From Cytophaga aurantiaca DSM 3654 (GTDB taxonomy: Bacteria > Bacteroidota > Bacteroidia > Cytophagales > Cytophagaceae), in assembly GCF_000379725.1 (NCBI RefSeq), contig NZ_KB903665.1, positions 130,381-194,380 of the forward strand: a stretch of 64,000 nucleotides of DNA. The letters run 5' to 3'. The position numbers and the translations under genes are program-made. Each line of letters begins with the position of its first letter. Position 1 is the stretch's first letter. A model generated the notes under the pieces. It was not told the origin of the DNA, ran no database searches, and worked only from the letters and a program-made list of their open reading frames with translations. Shown here one piece after another: positions 36,968 to 46,885 of this stretch.

Positions 36968-38758
36968 ATGGAAAACATTCGTAATTTCTGCATTATTGCA
37001 CATATCGACCATGGTAAAAGTACCTTGGCAGACAGACTATTAGAATTCACAAGTACAGTATCCAACCGACAGATGCAGGCGCAGGTATTGGATGACATGG
37101 ATCTTGAACGGGAGCGTGGTATCACCATTAAGAGTCACGCGATTCAAATGAATTATACCTATGAAGGTCAAAAATATATTTTGAATCTGATCGATACACC
37201 GGGCCACGTCGATTTCTCTTATGAAGTATCTAGATCCATTGCTGCCTGCGAAGGCGCATTGTTGATTGTAGATGCCGCACAGGGAATCGAAGCACAAACG
37301 ATATCAAATTTATATCTGGCATTGGAAAATGATCTTGAGATCATTCCGGTGTTGAATAAAATAGATCTGCCGGGCGCAATGCCGGAAGAAGTAAAAGATC
37401 AGGTGGTTGAATTACTTGGTTGTGATCGCGACAGCATCATACCTGCCAGCGGTAAAGAAGGCATTGGTATTTTTGAGATCCTTGCTGCTATCATTCAACG
37501 TATACCTGCTCCCAAAGGAGATCCGAAAGCACCCTTGCAGGCATTGATCTTTGACTCTCAATTCAACTCATTCAGAGGGATTGAAGTTATGTTCCGTATT
37601 TTCAACGGAACAATTAAAAAAGGAGATAAAGTTAAATTCATAAACATCGGCAAGGAATACTACGCCGATGAAATTGGTGTACTGAAACTGCAACAGGAAC
37701 CGCAGCTTGAAATGAGCGCAGGGAATGTTGGTTACATCATTTCAGGGATCAAAGAAGCGAAAGATGTAAAAGTAGGTGATACCATTACCCACGTAAGCAG
37801 ACCTGGAGAACCGATTCAAGGCTTTGCCGATGTGAAACCAATGGTATTTGCAGGTATCTATCCGGTTGAAACAAGTGAGTTTGAAGACTTACGTGCTGCT
37901 ATGGAAAAGCTTCAGTTAAATGATGCGTCTCTGGTATGGGAACCTGAAACATCGATTGCACTTGGCTTTGGCTTCCGTTGCGGATTCTTGGGAATGCTGC
38001 ACATGGAGATTGTACAGGAGCGTCTGGAACGTGAATTCGATATGACGGTGATTACAACCGTTCCATCGGTTCAGTTCAAAGCATACTTAACAAAAGACTC
38101 TGAGATGGTTGTGGTAAACGCACCATCAGATATGCCGGAACCAACAACATTAGATTATATAGAAGAACCATACATTAAAGCACAGATCATTACCAAAGCC
38201 GATTTTGTTGGTCCTGTAATATCGTTGTGTATGGATAAACGTGGTATCATTACCAACCAAACATATTTAACTTCGGATCGTGTTGAATTAACATTCGAAC
38301 TTCCGTTGGCAGAGATTGTATTTGACTTCTTCGATAAACTTAAAACGATCTCTAAGGGTTATGCTTCATTGGATTATGAACTGATCGGCTTCAGAGAATC
38401 AAATGTAATTAAATTAGATATCATGTTGAACGGAGAGAAGGTAGATGCCTTGTCTGCCATTGTTCACAGAGATAAAGCCTACGATTGGGGCAAACGTTTG
38501 TGCGAAAAACTGAAAGATCTAATCCCGATGCAGATGTTTGAGATTGCAGTACAGGCAGCGATCGGACAAAAGATTATTGCTCGTGAGACTGTAAAAGCAA
38601 TGCGTAAAAACGTATTGGCAAAATGTTACGGTGGTGATATCTCCCGTAAAAGAAAACTTCTTGAAAAGCAGAAAAAAGGAAAGAAACGTATGCGCCAGGT
38701 TGGTAACGTTGAGATACCGCAAGCTGCCTTCATGGCAATTCTGAAACTTGATCAATAA
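36968..38758 (+). CDS. lepA: Elongation factor 4 (LepA)
   Basis: This 596-aa ribosome-dependent GTPase acts on stalled or mistranslocated ribosomes. The G motifs are all present: [15 protein letters not shown] (G1), [11 protein letters not shown] (G2), DTPGHVDF (G3), NKIDLPGA (G4) and the SGKEGIG region (G5). Domain II, the EF-G-like III and V domains and the LepA-specific C-terminus ([20 protein letters not shown], exactly 20 residues) follow at normal length. A weak hairpin at 38767 separates it from folD. Confidence 0.97.
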   Translation: MENIRNFCIIAHIDHGKSTLADRLLEFTSTVSNRQMQAQVLDDMDLERERGITIKSHAIQMNYTYEGQKYILNLIDTPGHVDFSYEVSRSIAACEGALLIVDAAQGIEAQTISNLYLALENDLEIIPVLNKIDLPGAMPEEVKDQVVELLGCDRDSIIPASGKEGIGIFEILAAIIQRIPAPKGDPKAPLQALIFDSQFNSFRGIEVMFRIFNGTIKKGDKVKFINIGKEYYADEIGVLKLQQEPQLEMSAGNVGYIISGIKEAKDVKVGDTITHVSRPGEPIQGFADVKPMVFAGIYPVETSEFEDLRAAMEKLQLNDASLVWEPETSIALGFGFRCGFLGMLHMEIVQERLEREFDMTVITTVPSVQFKAYLTKDSEMVVVNAPSDMPEPTTLDYIEEPYIKAQIITKADFVGPVISLCMDKRGIITNQTYLTSDRVELTFELPLAEIVFDFFDKLKTISKGYASLDYELIGFRESNVIKLDIMLNGEKVDALSAIVHRDKAYDWGKRLCEKLKDLIPMQMFEIAVQAAIGQKIIARETVKAMRKNVLAKCYGGDISRKRKLLEKQKKGKKRMRQVGNVEIPQAAFMAILKLDQ

Positions 38759-38766
38759 CATGTAGC

Positions 38767-38790
38767 ATCACGCCTTGCGCGTGATTTTAT
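38767..38790 (+). terminator. Short hairpin between lepA and folD
   Basis: ATCACGC / GCGTGAT (38767-38773 with 38779-38785) is followed by TTTATTATAT. It is a small stem and a weak terminator at best. It overlaps the possible TTG start of the folD frame, which supports ATG 38799. Confidence 0.45.
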
Positions 38791-38798
38791 TATATTCT

Positions 38799-39671
38799 AT
38801 GCAATTACTAGACGGTAAAATCACTTCAGATCAGATCAAAGAAGAACTGAAGTCAAAAGTTGACGCCATCAAATCCAACGGTGGTAAGATCCCGCACTTA
38901 GCTGCTGTATTAGTAGGAGACAGCGGTGCAGCTGTTACCTATGTCAATGCAAAAGTAAAAGCCTGCGAACTGGTTGGATTCAAATCTACGCTTGTTAAAC
39001 TTCCCGAAACAATTTCTGAAGCAGATCTATTGGCAAAAGTTGCAGAACTGAATGCAGATAAAGACATCGACGGTTACATCGTTCAATTACCGTTACCAAA
39101 ACATATTGATGAGCAGAAGGTAACAGAAGCCATTTCACCCGATAAAGATGTGGATGGGTTTCACCCGACAAGCTTAGGTAAAATGGTATTGAATTTGCCT
39201 ACATACTTGCCTGCAACACCATACGGTATCATGCAATTGCTTGAACGCAATGGTATTGAGACTGCAGGCAGACACTGTGTAGTAATGGGCAGAAGCCACA
39301 TCGTAGGTTCGCCTATGAGCATCTTAATGGCACGTAATACCAATCCAGGTAATGCTACCGTTACGATGGTGCATTCCCGTACAAAGAATTTAAAAGAATT
39401 AACGCTTCAGGCAGATATTCTAATCGTTGCGATTGGTAAGCCGGAGTTTGTTACAGCAGATATGGTGAAAGAAGGTGCAGTAGTTGTGGATGTGGGTATT
39501 CACCGCATCGACGATGCTTCTAAAAAATCAGGCTTCCGTTTATTAGGCGATGTGAAGTTTGATGAAGTAGCTCCTAAAACATCTTATATATCACCGGTAC
39601 CGGGTGGTGTTGGTCCAATGACCATAGCTTCTCTATTAATGAATACACTACAGGCTGCGGCTTTAAAATAA
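38799..39671 (+). CDS. folD: Bifunctional methylenetetrahydrofolate dehydrogenase/cyclohydrolase FolD
   Basis: This 290-aa cytoplasmic enzyme oxidises 5,10-methylene-THF and hydrolyses the methenyl form to 10-formyl-THF, feeding purine and fMet synthesis. The signatures are [16 protein letters not shown] (with the catalytic Tyr/Lys), [23 protein letters not shown] and the NADP-binding [14 protein letters not shown]. The frame is open to a TTG at 38775. ATG 38799 gives the usual N-terminus ([10 protein letters not shown]). queE follows 6 bp later. Confidence 0.96.
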   Translation: MQLLDGKITSDQIKEELKSKVDAIKSNGGKIPHLAAVLVGDSGAAVTYVNAKVKACELVGFKSTLVKLPETISEADLLAKVAELNADKDIDGYIVQLPLPKHIDEQKVTEAISPDKDVDGFHPTSLGKMVLNLPTYLPATPYGIMQLLERNGIETAGRHCVVMGRSHIVGSPMSILMARNTNPGNATVTMVHSRTKNLKELTLQADILIVAIGKPEFVTADMVKEGAVVVDVGIHRIDDASKKSGFRLLGDVKFDEVAPKTSYISPVPGGVGPMTIASLLMNTLQAAALK

Positions 39672-39676
39672 TCAAC

Positions 39677-40294
39677 TTGCAGATTTCTACATCCATACAA
39701 TCCTTGCCCGTCATGGAATCCTTTTACACCATTCAGGGTGAAGGGCATTACCAGGGCAGAGCAGCCTATTTCATCCGCCTTGCAGGCTGTGACGTAGGCT
39801 GTCATTGGTGTGATGTAAAAGAATCGTGGGATGCTTCTCAGCACCCCATGCAAACCATTGAACATATGGTTGCAGAAGCAGCAGCATTTACCGGTCGCAT
39901 TGCTGTCATAACAGGCGGAGAACCTTTAATGCACGATCTAACAAATCTTACGGCGGCTTTAAAGAAAGAAGGCTTTAGAAATCATATTGAAACAAGCGGA
40001 GCGCATCCATTATCCGGGCAATGGGATTGGATCTGTTTATCACCAAAGAAATTTAAAGCACCCTTAGATTCTGTTATTGAAGCCTGCGACGAATTAAAGA
40101 TCATTGTATTTCACCCAAGTGATATTGAATGGGCAAAGACATTTATTCCGAAACTTAAAAAGGGATGCAAGCTATTTTTACAACCAGAGTGGTCGCGTCA
40201 GGAAGAAATGTTGCCTCAGATCATATCTTTTGTGAAAGAAAATCCGGAGTGGGAGATCTCACTGCAGATTCACAAATTCATGAATATTCCTTAG
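39677..40294 (+). CDS. queE: 7-carboxy-7-deazaguanine synthase QueE
   Basis: This 205-aa radical-SAM enzyme of the queuosine pathway contracts 6-carboxytetrahydropterin to 7-carboxy-7-deazaguanine. The N-terminal MESFYTIQGEGHYQGRAAYF and cluster C-x3-C-x2-C in CDVGCHWCDVKESWD are diagnostic, and VITGGEPLMHD is the SAM-binding GGE block. The frame starts with TTG 39677. The first ATG (39713) would begin at MESFYTI and remove residues normally present before that block, so I kept the TTG. It is translationally close to folD (6 bp). Confidence 0.92.
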   Translation: MQISTSIQSLPVMESFYTIQGEGHYQGRAAYFIRLAGCDVGCHWCDVKESWDASQHPMQTIEHMVAEAAAFTGRIAVITGGEPLMHDLTNLTAALKKEGFRNHIETSGAHPLSGQWDWICLSPKKFKAPLDSVIEACDELKIIVFHPSDIEWAKTFIPKLKKGCKLFLQPEWSRQEEMLPQIISFVKENPEWEISLQIHKFMNIP

Positions 40295-40350
40295 GCTTGT
40301 GAAACCATTTTCGCTGGCGCAAGCATTCGCTTGTGCCTAATAATATCCTC

Positions 40351-41637
40351 TTATATTTTTAACCGAACCTGTAACGTATTTTTTACTGCATAAGCAGTCC
40401 ATATTAATATTGCCGGTACCATAACATTCAATTGTCTCGGATAGGCGCTCACAAGCGAGCTTAAGCCAAGGTACACAAATGAAAATCCTATAAGTATCTG
40501 TATTTCTAACGGAAGTGTCTTCCAGTTCCATAATGAAACAATCAACGAATACACCATTGCCAACATCAGAATCGAGTTGATATAAATTCGTATCAACGTT
40601 GTCGGACTCTGAAAATAATAAGAGGCAGGAATGCCAAATAGTAAGCGGCCTATATTTGCATACCAGTTTTTTAGATACTTTACCGGATTGGCTTTAATAT
40701 GTTGAATCGCATATGCCTTAAACAATGAATCAACTTCCAATACACTCTTGGAACGACCGATGCGTTCCATGTCAGATGCATGGTTTTTAGCAATATAATC
40801 TGCATTACAAAAAATGTCGTTCGAACAATTTCCTGTAAAGTTGTTGTTGTTCCAATCACCATATTCATGAGCATCTAAAGAGGTCATCCAATATAAAACT
40901 TTTCCACCTTCGCTGCTTAAATAAAAAAACTTCCCTGTTAAGGAATAGGTATAAATGATATAAGGCGTAATGGTTCCGATAGAAATGGAAAGGATACAAA
41001 CAATTTTCAGAAGCTTATCAGACCTCTTTTGCAGAAAATAAAAGAATGCAGTGAATAGAAATAAAACACATACAACGTATGCGAAGATTACTTTTGTAAG
41101 AATCAACAAACCCAATGTAACACCCGCGAAAGCTATAGATCGGTAGGTTATAGATGCTGTCGAATAGATTTTGATAATCTGATAACTAAACAACGAGATT
41201 AAAAACAATGTGAAACATTCTGTAAGAATGCAGGGCATTTCCTGATAGGCAAGAATATTAAGACCCCAGCATAAGGCAACAATGCAGGCTGTTTTAAAGG
41301 AATGGCTTACTATATGTACCGACTTAAATAAAAAGACGACAGATAAATAATGCAACAAAGCATTGAATAGCGTAATGGATAGCAATGGAAGTTTGAATCC
41401 TACGAAAGGAAGAAGTAAAATAGGGTAGCCCGGACCATTGATCAGATCTATATTTGGGTATGCAGGCGAATAAAAGCCATGCAATAGATTTTGAGCAAAC
41501 TGAATATAACGAGCTTCATCTCCTGCCATTTGATCCGTATGAAAACGGATAACATACAGAATGTATATAAATAGAAACGGTAAAAAAAGAACAAACGGAG
41601 AACGTTCTTTTATAGGTTTTATCTGCATCTGATACAA
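40351..41637 (-). CDS. GT39-like polytopic membrane glycosyltransferase
   Basis: This 428-aa protein has about ten transmembrane helices and an early periplasmic loop with the acid pair in AGDEARYIQFAQNLL. This is the pattern of PMT/ArnT-type (GT-C fold) transferases that use polyprenyl-phosphate sugars. The next loop (NIDLINGPGYPILLLP) also fits. Acceptor and sugar are unknown. It is convergent with queE and stands alone on this strand. Met4 (41628) is an alternative start. Confidence 0.7.
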   Translation of the reverse strand: MYQMQIKPIKERSPFVLFLPFLFIYILYVIRFHTDQMAGDEARYIQFAQNLLHGFYSPAYPNIDLINGPGYPILLLPFVGFKLPLLSITLFNALLHYLSVVFLFKSVHIVSHSFKTACIVALCWGLNILAYQEMPCILTECFTLFLISLFSYQIIKIYSTASITYRSIAFAGVTLGLLILTKVIFAYVVCVLFLFTAFFYFLQKRSDKLLKIVCILSISIGTITPYIIYTYSLTGKFFYLSSEGGKVLYWMTSLDAHEYGDWNNNNFTGNCSNDIFCNADYIAKNHASDMERIGRSKSVLEVDSLFKAYAIQHIKANPVKYLKNWYANIGRLLFGIPASYYFQSPTTLIRIYINSILMLAMVYSLIVSLWNWKTLPLEIQILIGFSFVYLGLSSLVSAYPRQLNVMVPAILIWTAYAVKNTLQVRLKI

Positions 41638-41831
41638 TGAAAATTCATCTTTGAAACAAGATAGCTACTATTTTTAATTTATGCGAACGAATTACATCTT
41701 GGTCCGACCAATTAATTCTAATCACAGTTGATAAAATCTTTTAGAAAAGCACATATTAAACGCAATACCTTTTTCCTGAAATCAATTTTCAATAAGTTTA
41801 CCTATATTATGTACTCCTTTACTTATAAAAT

Positions 41832-43766
41832 ATGAATAAACTTAAAGTAATAGCAGCAATTTTTACTCTGTTTATCGGTATCTGTGTTAAAGCGCAAACA
41901 CCATCAGCTGATCTGCACACCAAAAATAAAAAATCAATAGAAGCATATCACCAGGCAGAATTGCTTCAGAAGGAGCGCAGATGGAGTGAAGCAATTAACT
42001 TATTGAATACAATTATTCAAAAGGATACAGGTTTTGTGGAGGCATATTTAAAAGCCGGCGGTTTATATATGGCAATGGGTGATAAAACTTCCGCTCGAAG
42101 ATATTTTAGCAAAGCTTCTGATATGTACCCTTCTGTTAAATCATTTGCAGGAATGTATTTTACTGCTGCAGGATTGAATTATGAAGAAGGAAAGTATGAA
42201 AAAGCAAAACGTTATTTTCAACAGTCCCTGGCTGTTCTGCCAACCGATAAAAGAATTGTGGATCAGGCACCTCTTTACATTACTAAATGTGACTATGCAA
42301 TTGAATTGATGAAGCATCCGGTTGATTTTAAACCGGTCTTAATGGGACCTCCGCTTAATACATTCTTTTCTCAATCTCATCCCGTACTGACAGCAGATCG
42401 CCAAACATTGTATTTTACAAAATTGACAGGCTTGTCGCGCCAGGATCAGGAAGATATTCTTGTTTCAACATATAAGGATAATGCATGGACAGAGCCCGTT
42501 TCAATTTCTTCAAATATCAATAGTCCTGTTGCAAATGAAGGTACATGTTCCATTTCAATGGACGGGAACTCGCTGGTATTTGTTGCTTGCGGCAAAGCAG
42601 ATGGGTTAGGTTCATGTGATATATACATATCAAACAAAGTGAATGGAGTATGGTCAAAACCTACCAATGTTGGTTCTGCGATCAATAGTACGGACTGGGA
42701 TTCACATCCTTGTTTATCTGCAGATGGCCGTACCCTCTATTTTACTTCTGCACGAAAGGGAGGCTATGGGAAAGAGGATATTTATATTTCACATATGAAC
42801 GATCAGGGTGATTGGCTTCCTGCAGTAAATGCTGGACCTAAAATTAATACCTCGGGCACAGATTATTCTCCTTTCATTCATGCGGATGGTAGAACACTTT
42901 ATTTTTCCTCAGATGGATGGATGGGGTTAGGGGGCTTGGATATATTTTATTCTTCCGGTTCTGATACTAGCTGGTCCGTACCTAAGAATTTAGGTTATCC
43001 GCTGAACACATATCTAAATGATGAAACATTATTTATTACTGTTGATGGAAAAAAAGGATATTATTCCCGTTTTAAAGGTGAAGTGAATTACACCACCGGA
43101 ATTGTAATGTATGAATTTGATATGCCGGATGCATTTAAACCTGAAAAGTTAAGTACGTTTGCACAAGGTCATATCTATGATAAGCAAACGAAGAAACCAT
43201 TGGGAGCACGTGTAGAGCTGATTGATATTGCTTCAGGTAAAGTAACACAATCTGTTATGTCTGATAGCATAACAGGACAGTATACGGTTGTTATAACAGA
43301 AGGTAAAGAGTATGCGGTATACGTAAATAAAAAACAATATTTATTTGAATCTTTGAACTTTGATTATAGAGTAGCAAAAGACTTCAATCCATTAACCCTG
43401 GATGTTTATTTAACACCTATCAAAACCGGATCACATGTAACACTCAATAATATTTTCTTTCCAACAAATTCATATAAGCTGGAAGATAAATCACTTGTTG
43501 AATTAAATAAACTGATTGCATTTATTAATCTCAATCCCAATCAACGCATAGAACTCTCCGGATATACCGATAATGTTGGGTCTGCAGAATCCAATATGAC
43601 GCTATCAACAATGAGAGCAAAAGCCGTATATGATTATTTGATATCAAAGGGGATCAAATCAACATTCATTACCTACAAAGGATATGGAGCAAGCAGTCCG
43701 GTTGCAGATAACACAACGGAAGAAGGCCGTCAAAAAAATAGAAGACTTGAAATAAAAATATTGTAA
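41832..43766 (+). CDS. PorE-like OmpA-family protein (TPR, PD40 propeller, CRD, OmpA)
   Basis: This 644-aa protein has a signal peptide (VIAAIFTLFIGICVKAQ), TPR-like helices (~30-150), five to six PD40/WD40-like blades (~170-430, for example SHPCLSADGRTLYFTSARKG), a carboxypeptidase-regulatory-like domain (~435-525) and an OmpA peptidoglycan-binding domain (~540-644) with ELSGYTDNVGSAESNMTLS and RRLEIKIL. This is the domain order of PorE, a periplasmic protein that links the T9SS to peptidoglycan. It is one of two paralogues here (see 44806). Whether either is the true PorE is not shown by sequence. Confidence 0.8.
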   Translation: MNKLKVIAAIFTLFIGICVKAQTPSADLHTKNKKSIEAYHQAELLQKERRWSEAINLLNTIIQKDTGFVEAYLKAGGLYMAMGDKTSARRYFSKASDMYPSVKSFAGMYFTAAGLNYEEGKYEKAKRYFQQSLAVLPTDKRIVDQAPLYITKCDYAIELMKHPVDFKPVLMGPPLNTFFSQSHPVLTADRQTLYFTKLTGLSRQDQEDILVSTYKDNAWTEPVSISSNINSPVANEGTCSISMDGNSLVFVACGKADGLGSCDIYISNKVNGVWSKPTNVGSAINSTDWDSHPCLSADGRTLYFTSARKGGYGKEDIYISHMNDQGDWLPAVNAGPKINTSGTDYSPFIHADGRTLYFSSDGWMGLGGLDIFYSSGSDTSWSVPKNLGYPLNTYLNDETLFITVDGKKGYYSRFKGEVNYTTGIVMYEFDMPDAFKPEKLSTFAQGHIYDKQTKKPLGARVELIDIASGKVTQSVMSDSITGQYTVVITEGKEYAVYVNKKQYLFESLNFDYRVAKDFNPLTLDVYLTPIKTGSHVTLNNIFFPTNSYKLEDKSLVELNKLIAFINLNPNQRIELSGYTDNVGSAESNMTLSTMRAKAVYDYLISKGIKSTFITYKGYGASSPVADNTTEEGRQKNRRLEIKIL

Positions 43767-43803
43767 CTCCCTTCTCCTGAAGGAGAAGGGTTGGGGATGA
43801 GGT
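43767..43803. repeat. CCCTTCTCCT-GA-AGGAGAAGGG palindromic repeat
   Basis: A perfect 10-bp inverted repeat with a 2-nt loop (43769-43778 with 43781-43790), starting at the stop codon of the PorE-like gene, is followed by TTGGGGATGAGGT. Sequences of this form are scattered in many Bacteroidota genomes (recalled, not checked). Confidence 0.6.
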
Positions 43804-43844
43804 ATAATAAAAAGGTCCCGTTTACAACGGGACCTTTTTATTAT
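43804..43844. terminator. Strong bidirectional terminator
   Basis: A perfect 19-bp stem (43804-43822 with 43826-43844) with a 3-nt loop and A/T-rich flanks on both sides lies between the PorE-like gene (plus) and a short minus-strand gene. Confidence 0.92.
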
Positions 43845-43845
43845 A

Positions 43846-43995
43846 TTAGTTTTGAAAGTTGAACATATAGTCAGACTTTTTCTTCTTAGCTTTTTTGTGA
43901 CTCTTATGTTTCCCTGCAGGTTTGCCTGGAGCGGCAGAAGCAGCGATTGCTGACAATGCAAAAACTACTGTTAATATGTATACAATCTTTTTCAT
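43846..43995 (-). CDS. Small exported lysine-rich protein
   Basis: This 49-codon reading frame has a signal-peptide-like N-terminus (MKKIVYILTVVFALSAIAAS) followed by a very basic segment (HKSHKKAKKKKSDYMF). It stops right at the bidirectional terminator and has an AT-rich leader, which supports a real short gene. It resembles the first part of the exported protein at 44318 in having a signal peptide followed by a Lys/His-rich stretch. The function is unknown. Confidence 0.55.
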   Translation of the reverse strand: MKKIVYILTVVFALSAIAASAAPGKPAGKHKSHKKAKKKKSDYMFNFQN

Positions 43996-44138
43996 AGTTC
44001 TTAATCGTTTAAGTAATACTAAAATAGAAGTATTTTATCAAAATCCATAATTTAATTTAGATAAATATCTAATATTCAATAAAAAATCTTTGTTTTATTA
44101 TAAAATTCATGCTTTAATAATATTATTAAAAATAGGAG

Positions 44139-44163
44139 AGACGCAATTTATTGCGTCTTTTTA
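44139..44163. terminator. Terminator-like hairpin upstream of 44318
   Basis: AGACGCAA / TTGCGTCT (44139-44146 with 44151-44158) is followed by TTTTTAA on the plus strand. No plus-strand gene precedes it after the terminator at 43804, so it could end a short unannotated transcript. Confidence 0.5.
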
Positions 44164-44191
44164 ATTTATAGTTTGAGCTTCTAATCACTTC

Positions 44192-44230
44192 CAATGTTAT
44201 CATTTTCAAAATTCCGAAATGATAACATTG
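44192..44230. repeat. 14-bp inverted repeat
   Basis: CAATGTTATCATTT and its complement AAATGATAACATTG (44192-44205, 44217-44230) lie 88 bp upstream of the gene at 44318, without a T run. It may be an operator or a leader structure. Confidence 0.5.
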
Positions 44231-44317
44231 AAAATGAAACGTTTTAATTAGGGTTTCGTTATCTTCATGTAATTGAATGTTATTAAATTGTTAAATAACC
44301 ATTAAATAATTGTAACC

Positions 44318-44704
44318 ATGAAAAATATAGCCATAATAATCGCTTCGATCTTTTTGTTGGGAACTACCTCTGCATTTGCAGCAAAGAGAGCAACAACTAA
44401 GACATCACATAAAAAATCCGCTGCTTCTAAGGTAGAATTGGCAGAAAAAATCAGCAACATGCTTGGATATCCTTCTTACATATTGGATGGAACTAGTGAA
44501 GCAGTTATGATATCGTATTCAGTTGATGAAAACAATATCATTCATGTGGGTGAAATTTCGAGTTCCAATATTGCGCTTAAACAATATGTATTAGAGCATT
44601 TGGATGGAAAGAAGATGAAGAGAACGCATATGGAAGGCCAAAATGGAGTGATGAAAGTCCATTTTAATGGGAATAAAAACGAGAAACTGCACTTTCAATA
44701 CTAA
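44318..44704 (+). CDS. Small exported protein of unknown function
   Basis: This 128-aa protein has a signal peptide (IAIIIASIFLLGTTSAFA), a short Lys/Thr/Ser-rich segment and a compact C-terminal domain (ISYSVDENNIIHVGEIS ... LKQYVLEHLDGKKM). The alternation of strands and one helix recalls TonB-C-like small domains, but identity is not clear. It lies between the two PorE-like genes and has its own terminator. Confidence 0.6.
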   Translation: MKNIAIIIASIFLLGTTSAFAAKRATTKTSHKKSAASKVELAEKISNMLGYPSYILDGTSEAVMISYSVDENNIIHVGEISSSNIALKQYVLEHLDGKKMKRTHMEGQNGVMKVHFNGNKNEKLHFQY

Positions 44705-44726
44705 CCTTTCTAATTAAGAGATACTT

Positions 44727-44762
44727 AAAAAAGGATGTTGCTATGCAATATCCTTTTTTTTG
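44727..44762 (+). terminator. Rho-independent terminator
   Basis: AAAAAAGGATGTTGC pairs with GCAATATCCTTTTTT (44727-44741, 44745-44759, one G-U pair) across a 3-nt loop, and T residues follow. Confidence 0.88.
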
Positions 44763-44805
44763 TCTGTTTATTATATTAACTTGGACTTATATAAGTTAAC
44801 ATAAG

Positions 44806-46725
44806 ATGAGAAAGTATCTAATTGTAGCGTTGTTTTCAGTTTTTTGTGGGAGTGTTTTTGCTCAGGTTATCCCAGGAAATTATGATAAAAATGTTAAAAG
44901 AGGAAAAGAACATTATGACCTGGAAGAGTACCACCAAGCACTTCCATTTTTCTTAGAGGCCTGGAAAGTTGATACCACAGATTATAAGCTGGCTTTTAAT
45001 ATTGCTACATGTTATTTCAAAACAAAAAATGAACTGGCTGCTTATCCATACTTGGATAATGCTAAAGTAGGTTCAAAAGATCCCATATTAAAATTTTATT
45101 ATGCTCGTGCATTTCACTTGCAGCACAAATTTGAATTAGCCATCACACTATATAGAGAATATCAGCAAACTCTGGATCCGGAAGAGCCTGAATACTTTGA
45201 AATGCATCAATACATTGCGAACTGCAAAACAGGTATGGAGCTGATCAAAAATCCGGTTAAAGTAAAAATTACAAACCTTGGACCTGTTATCAATTCTGAA
45301 TACCCGGATTATGCACCAGTAATTTCTGCAGATGAAACAGAATTATTATTTACTTCCCGCCGCGCGAATACAACCGGAGGAGGCAAAGATATGGAAGACG
45401 GTATGTTTTATGAAGATATATATCAGTCGAACAGAATTAAAGACAATGAATGGACAGATCCGATTGATATTGGTAACGGAATAAATACAGAATCTCATGA
45501 TGCTTGTGTTGCCTTATCTCCGGATGGTATGGAACTGATTATGTATCGTCACTCTGGTACAGATGGCGGCGACTTATATTCAAGTAAGGAGCACGGTACT
45601 GTATGGGAAAACCCGAAAAGATTAGGTACTACTATAAATACTCCGTATTGGGAGCCAAGTGCATCAATTTCTGCAGATGAAAAATCCATCTTCTTTACAA
45701 GTAATCGCAAAGGCGGTTTAGGTGGAACAGACATCTACATGGTGCGCATGAAAGACAACGGTGATTACGGTCCTGCAATTTTATTGGGTCCGTCGATCAA
45801 TACTCCTAAAGACGAAGACGCACCGTTCATTCACGCAGATGGAAAGACCTTATATTTCAGCTCGAAAGGTCATAAATCTATGGGTGGATACGATATCTTT
45901 TATTGTACCATTGACTTAGAAACAGGTGAAGTACTAACTCCGCCTCAGAACATCGGATACCCGATCAATACTGCCGACGACGACGTATTCTTCGTGTGGT
46001 CTGCAGATGGGAAAAGAGCTTATTTCTCTTCTATAAGAGAAGGTGGCTACGGAGATAAGGACATCTATGTATTAGAACGTGAAACAGCTAAGAAAGCACC
46101 TACGGTTTTATTTAAAGGACAGATCGTTGCCTGCGAAGATAAACATCCGGTAACTGCAACAATCTTTGTGACAGATCTGTCAACACAAAAAATTGTGGGC
46201 GTATTCAACTCCAACAGCTTTACAGGTAAATATACAGTCTCTCTTCCGGCAGGGAAGAATTATGGTATTTCAGTTGAAGCAAGCGGGTATTTATTCGAAT
46301 CCAAAAACATCAACTTCCCTTTAGAAGATGGATACATAGAACTTGTTGATACCATTTGTATGAATAAGCTTAAGATAAATACCTCAATCATTCTGCATAA
46401 CGTATTCTTTGATGTAGATAAGGCTACACTGCGACCTGAATCCGTTCAGGAGTTGGATAAACTTGTTGAGATTATGAGAAACAATCCGAACCTTAAGATC
46501 GAACTTTCCGGACATACAGATTCGGATGGCAATGATGATCACAATATGAAGTTATCAGACAGCAGAGCAAAAGCAGTAGTGGATTACTTAATAGCGAAGG
46601 GGATAAACCCAGCCAGACTTACCTGGAAAGGCTATGGGGAAACCAAACCGATTGAACCAAACGACACTCCTGAACACAAACAACAAAATAGACGAACAGA
46701 AGTAAAGATCCTGAGCAACGAATAA
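44806..46725 (+). CDS. PorE-like OmpA-family protein, second paralogue
   Basis: This 639-aa protein has the same architecture as the protein at 41832: signal peptide (LIVALFSVFCGSVFAQ), TPR helices (~25-150), PD40 blades (for example EPSASISADEKSIFFTSNRKG), a carboxypeptidase-regulatory-like module (~440-520) and an OmpA domain (HNVFFDVDKATLRPES, ELSGHTDSDGNDDHNMKLS, RRTEVKIL). It should sit in the periplasm bound to peptidoglycan. In this copy the VDKATLRPES start of the OmpA domain is closer to canonical OmpA than in the other paralogue (PTNSYKLEDKS). Confidence 0.82.
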   Translation: MRKYLIVALFSVFCGSVFAQVIPGNYDKNVKRGKEHYDLEEYHQALPFFLEAWKVDTTDYKLAFNIATCYFKTKNELAAYPYLDNAKVGSKDPILKFYYARAFHLQHKFELAITLYREYQQTLDPEEPEYFEMHQYIANCKTGMELIKNPVKVKITNLGPVINSEYPDYAPVISADETELLFTSRRANTTGGGKDMEDGMFYEDIYQSNRIKDNEWTDPIDIGNGINTESHDACVALSPDGMELIMYRHSGTDGGDLYSSKEHGTVWENPKRLGTTINTPYWEPSASISADEKSIFFTSNRKGGLGGTDIYMVRMKDNGDYGPAILLGPSINTPKDEDAPFIHADGKTLYFSSKGHKSMGGYDIFYCTIDLETGEVLTPPQNIGYPINTADDDVFFVWSADGKRAYFSSIREGGYGDKDIYVLERETAKKAPTVLFKGQIVACEDKHPVTATIFVTDLSTQKIVGVFNSNSFTGKYTVSLPAGKNYGISVEASGYLFESKNINFPLEDGYIELVDTICMNKLKINTSIILHNVFFDVDKATLRPESVQELDKLVEIMRNNPNLKIELSGHTDSDGNDDHNMKLSDSRAKAVVDYLIAKGINPARLTWKGYGETKPIEPNDTPEHKQQNRRTEVKILSNE

Positions 46726-46748
46726 TAGACAGTGGTCAGTAAAAAATA

Positions 46749-46792
46749 CAATAAAAAAGTCTCCTGCAAATTCGCAGGAGACTTTTTTATTG
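46749..46792. terminator. Strong bidirectional terminator
   Basis: A perfect 19-bp stem (46749-46767 with 46774-46792) with a 6-nt loop and T-rich ends on both strands lies between the convergent PorE-like and lipoprotein genes. Confidence 0.9.
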
Positions 46793-46885
46793 ATATGAGC
46801 TGGTAAAATCTATTAATTCTGAATAAATCAACTATTGATCAACTTCTTAAAACTTAATACCTATTACTTATAACATACTTCGATT

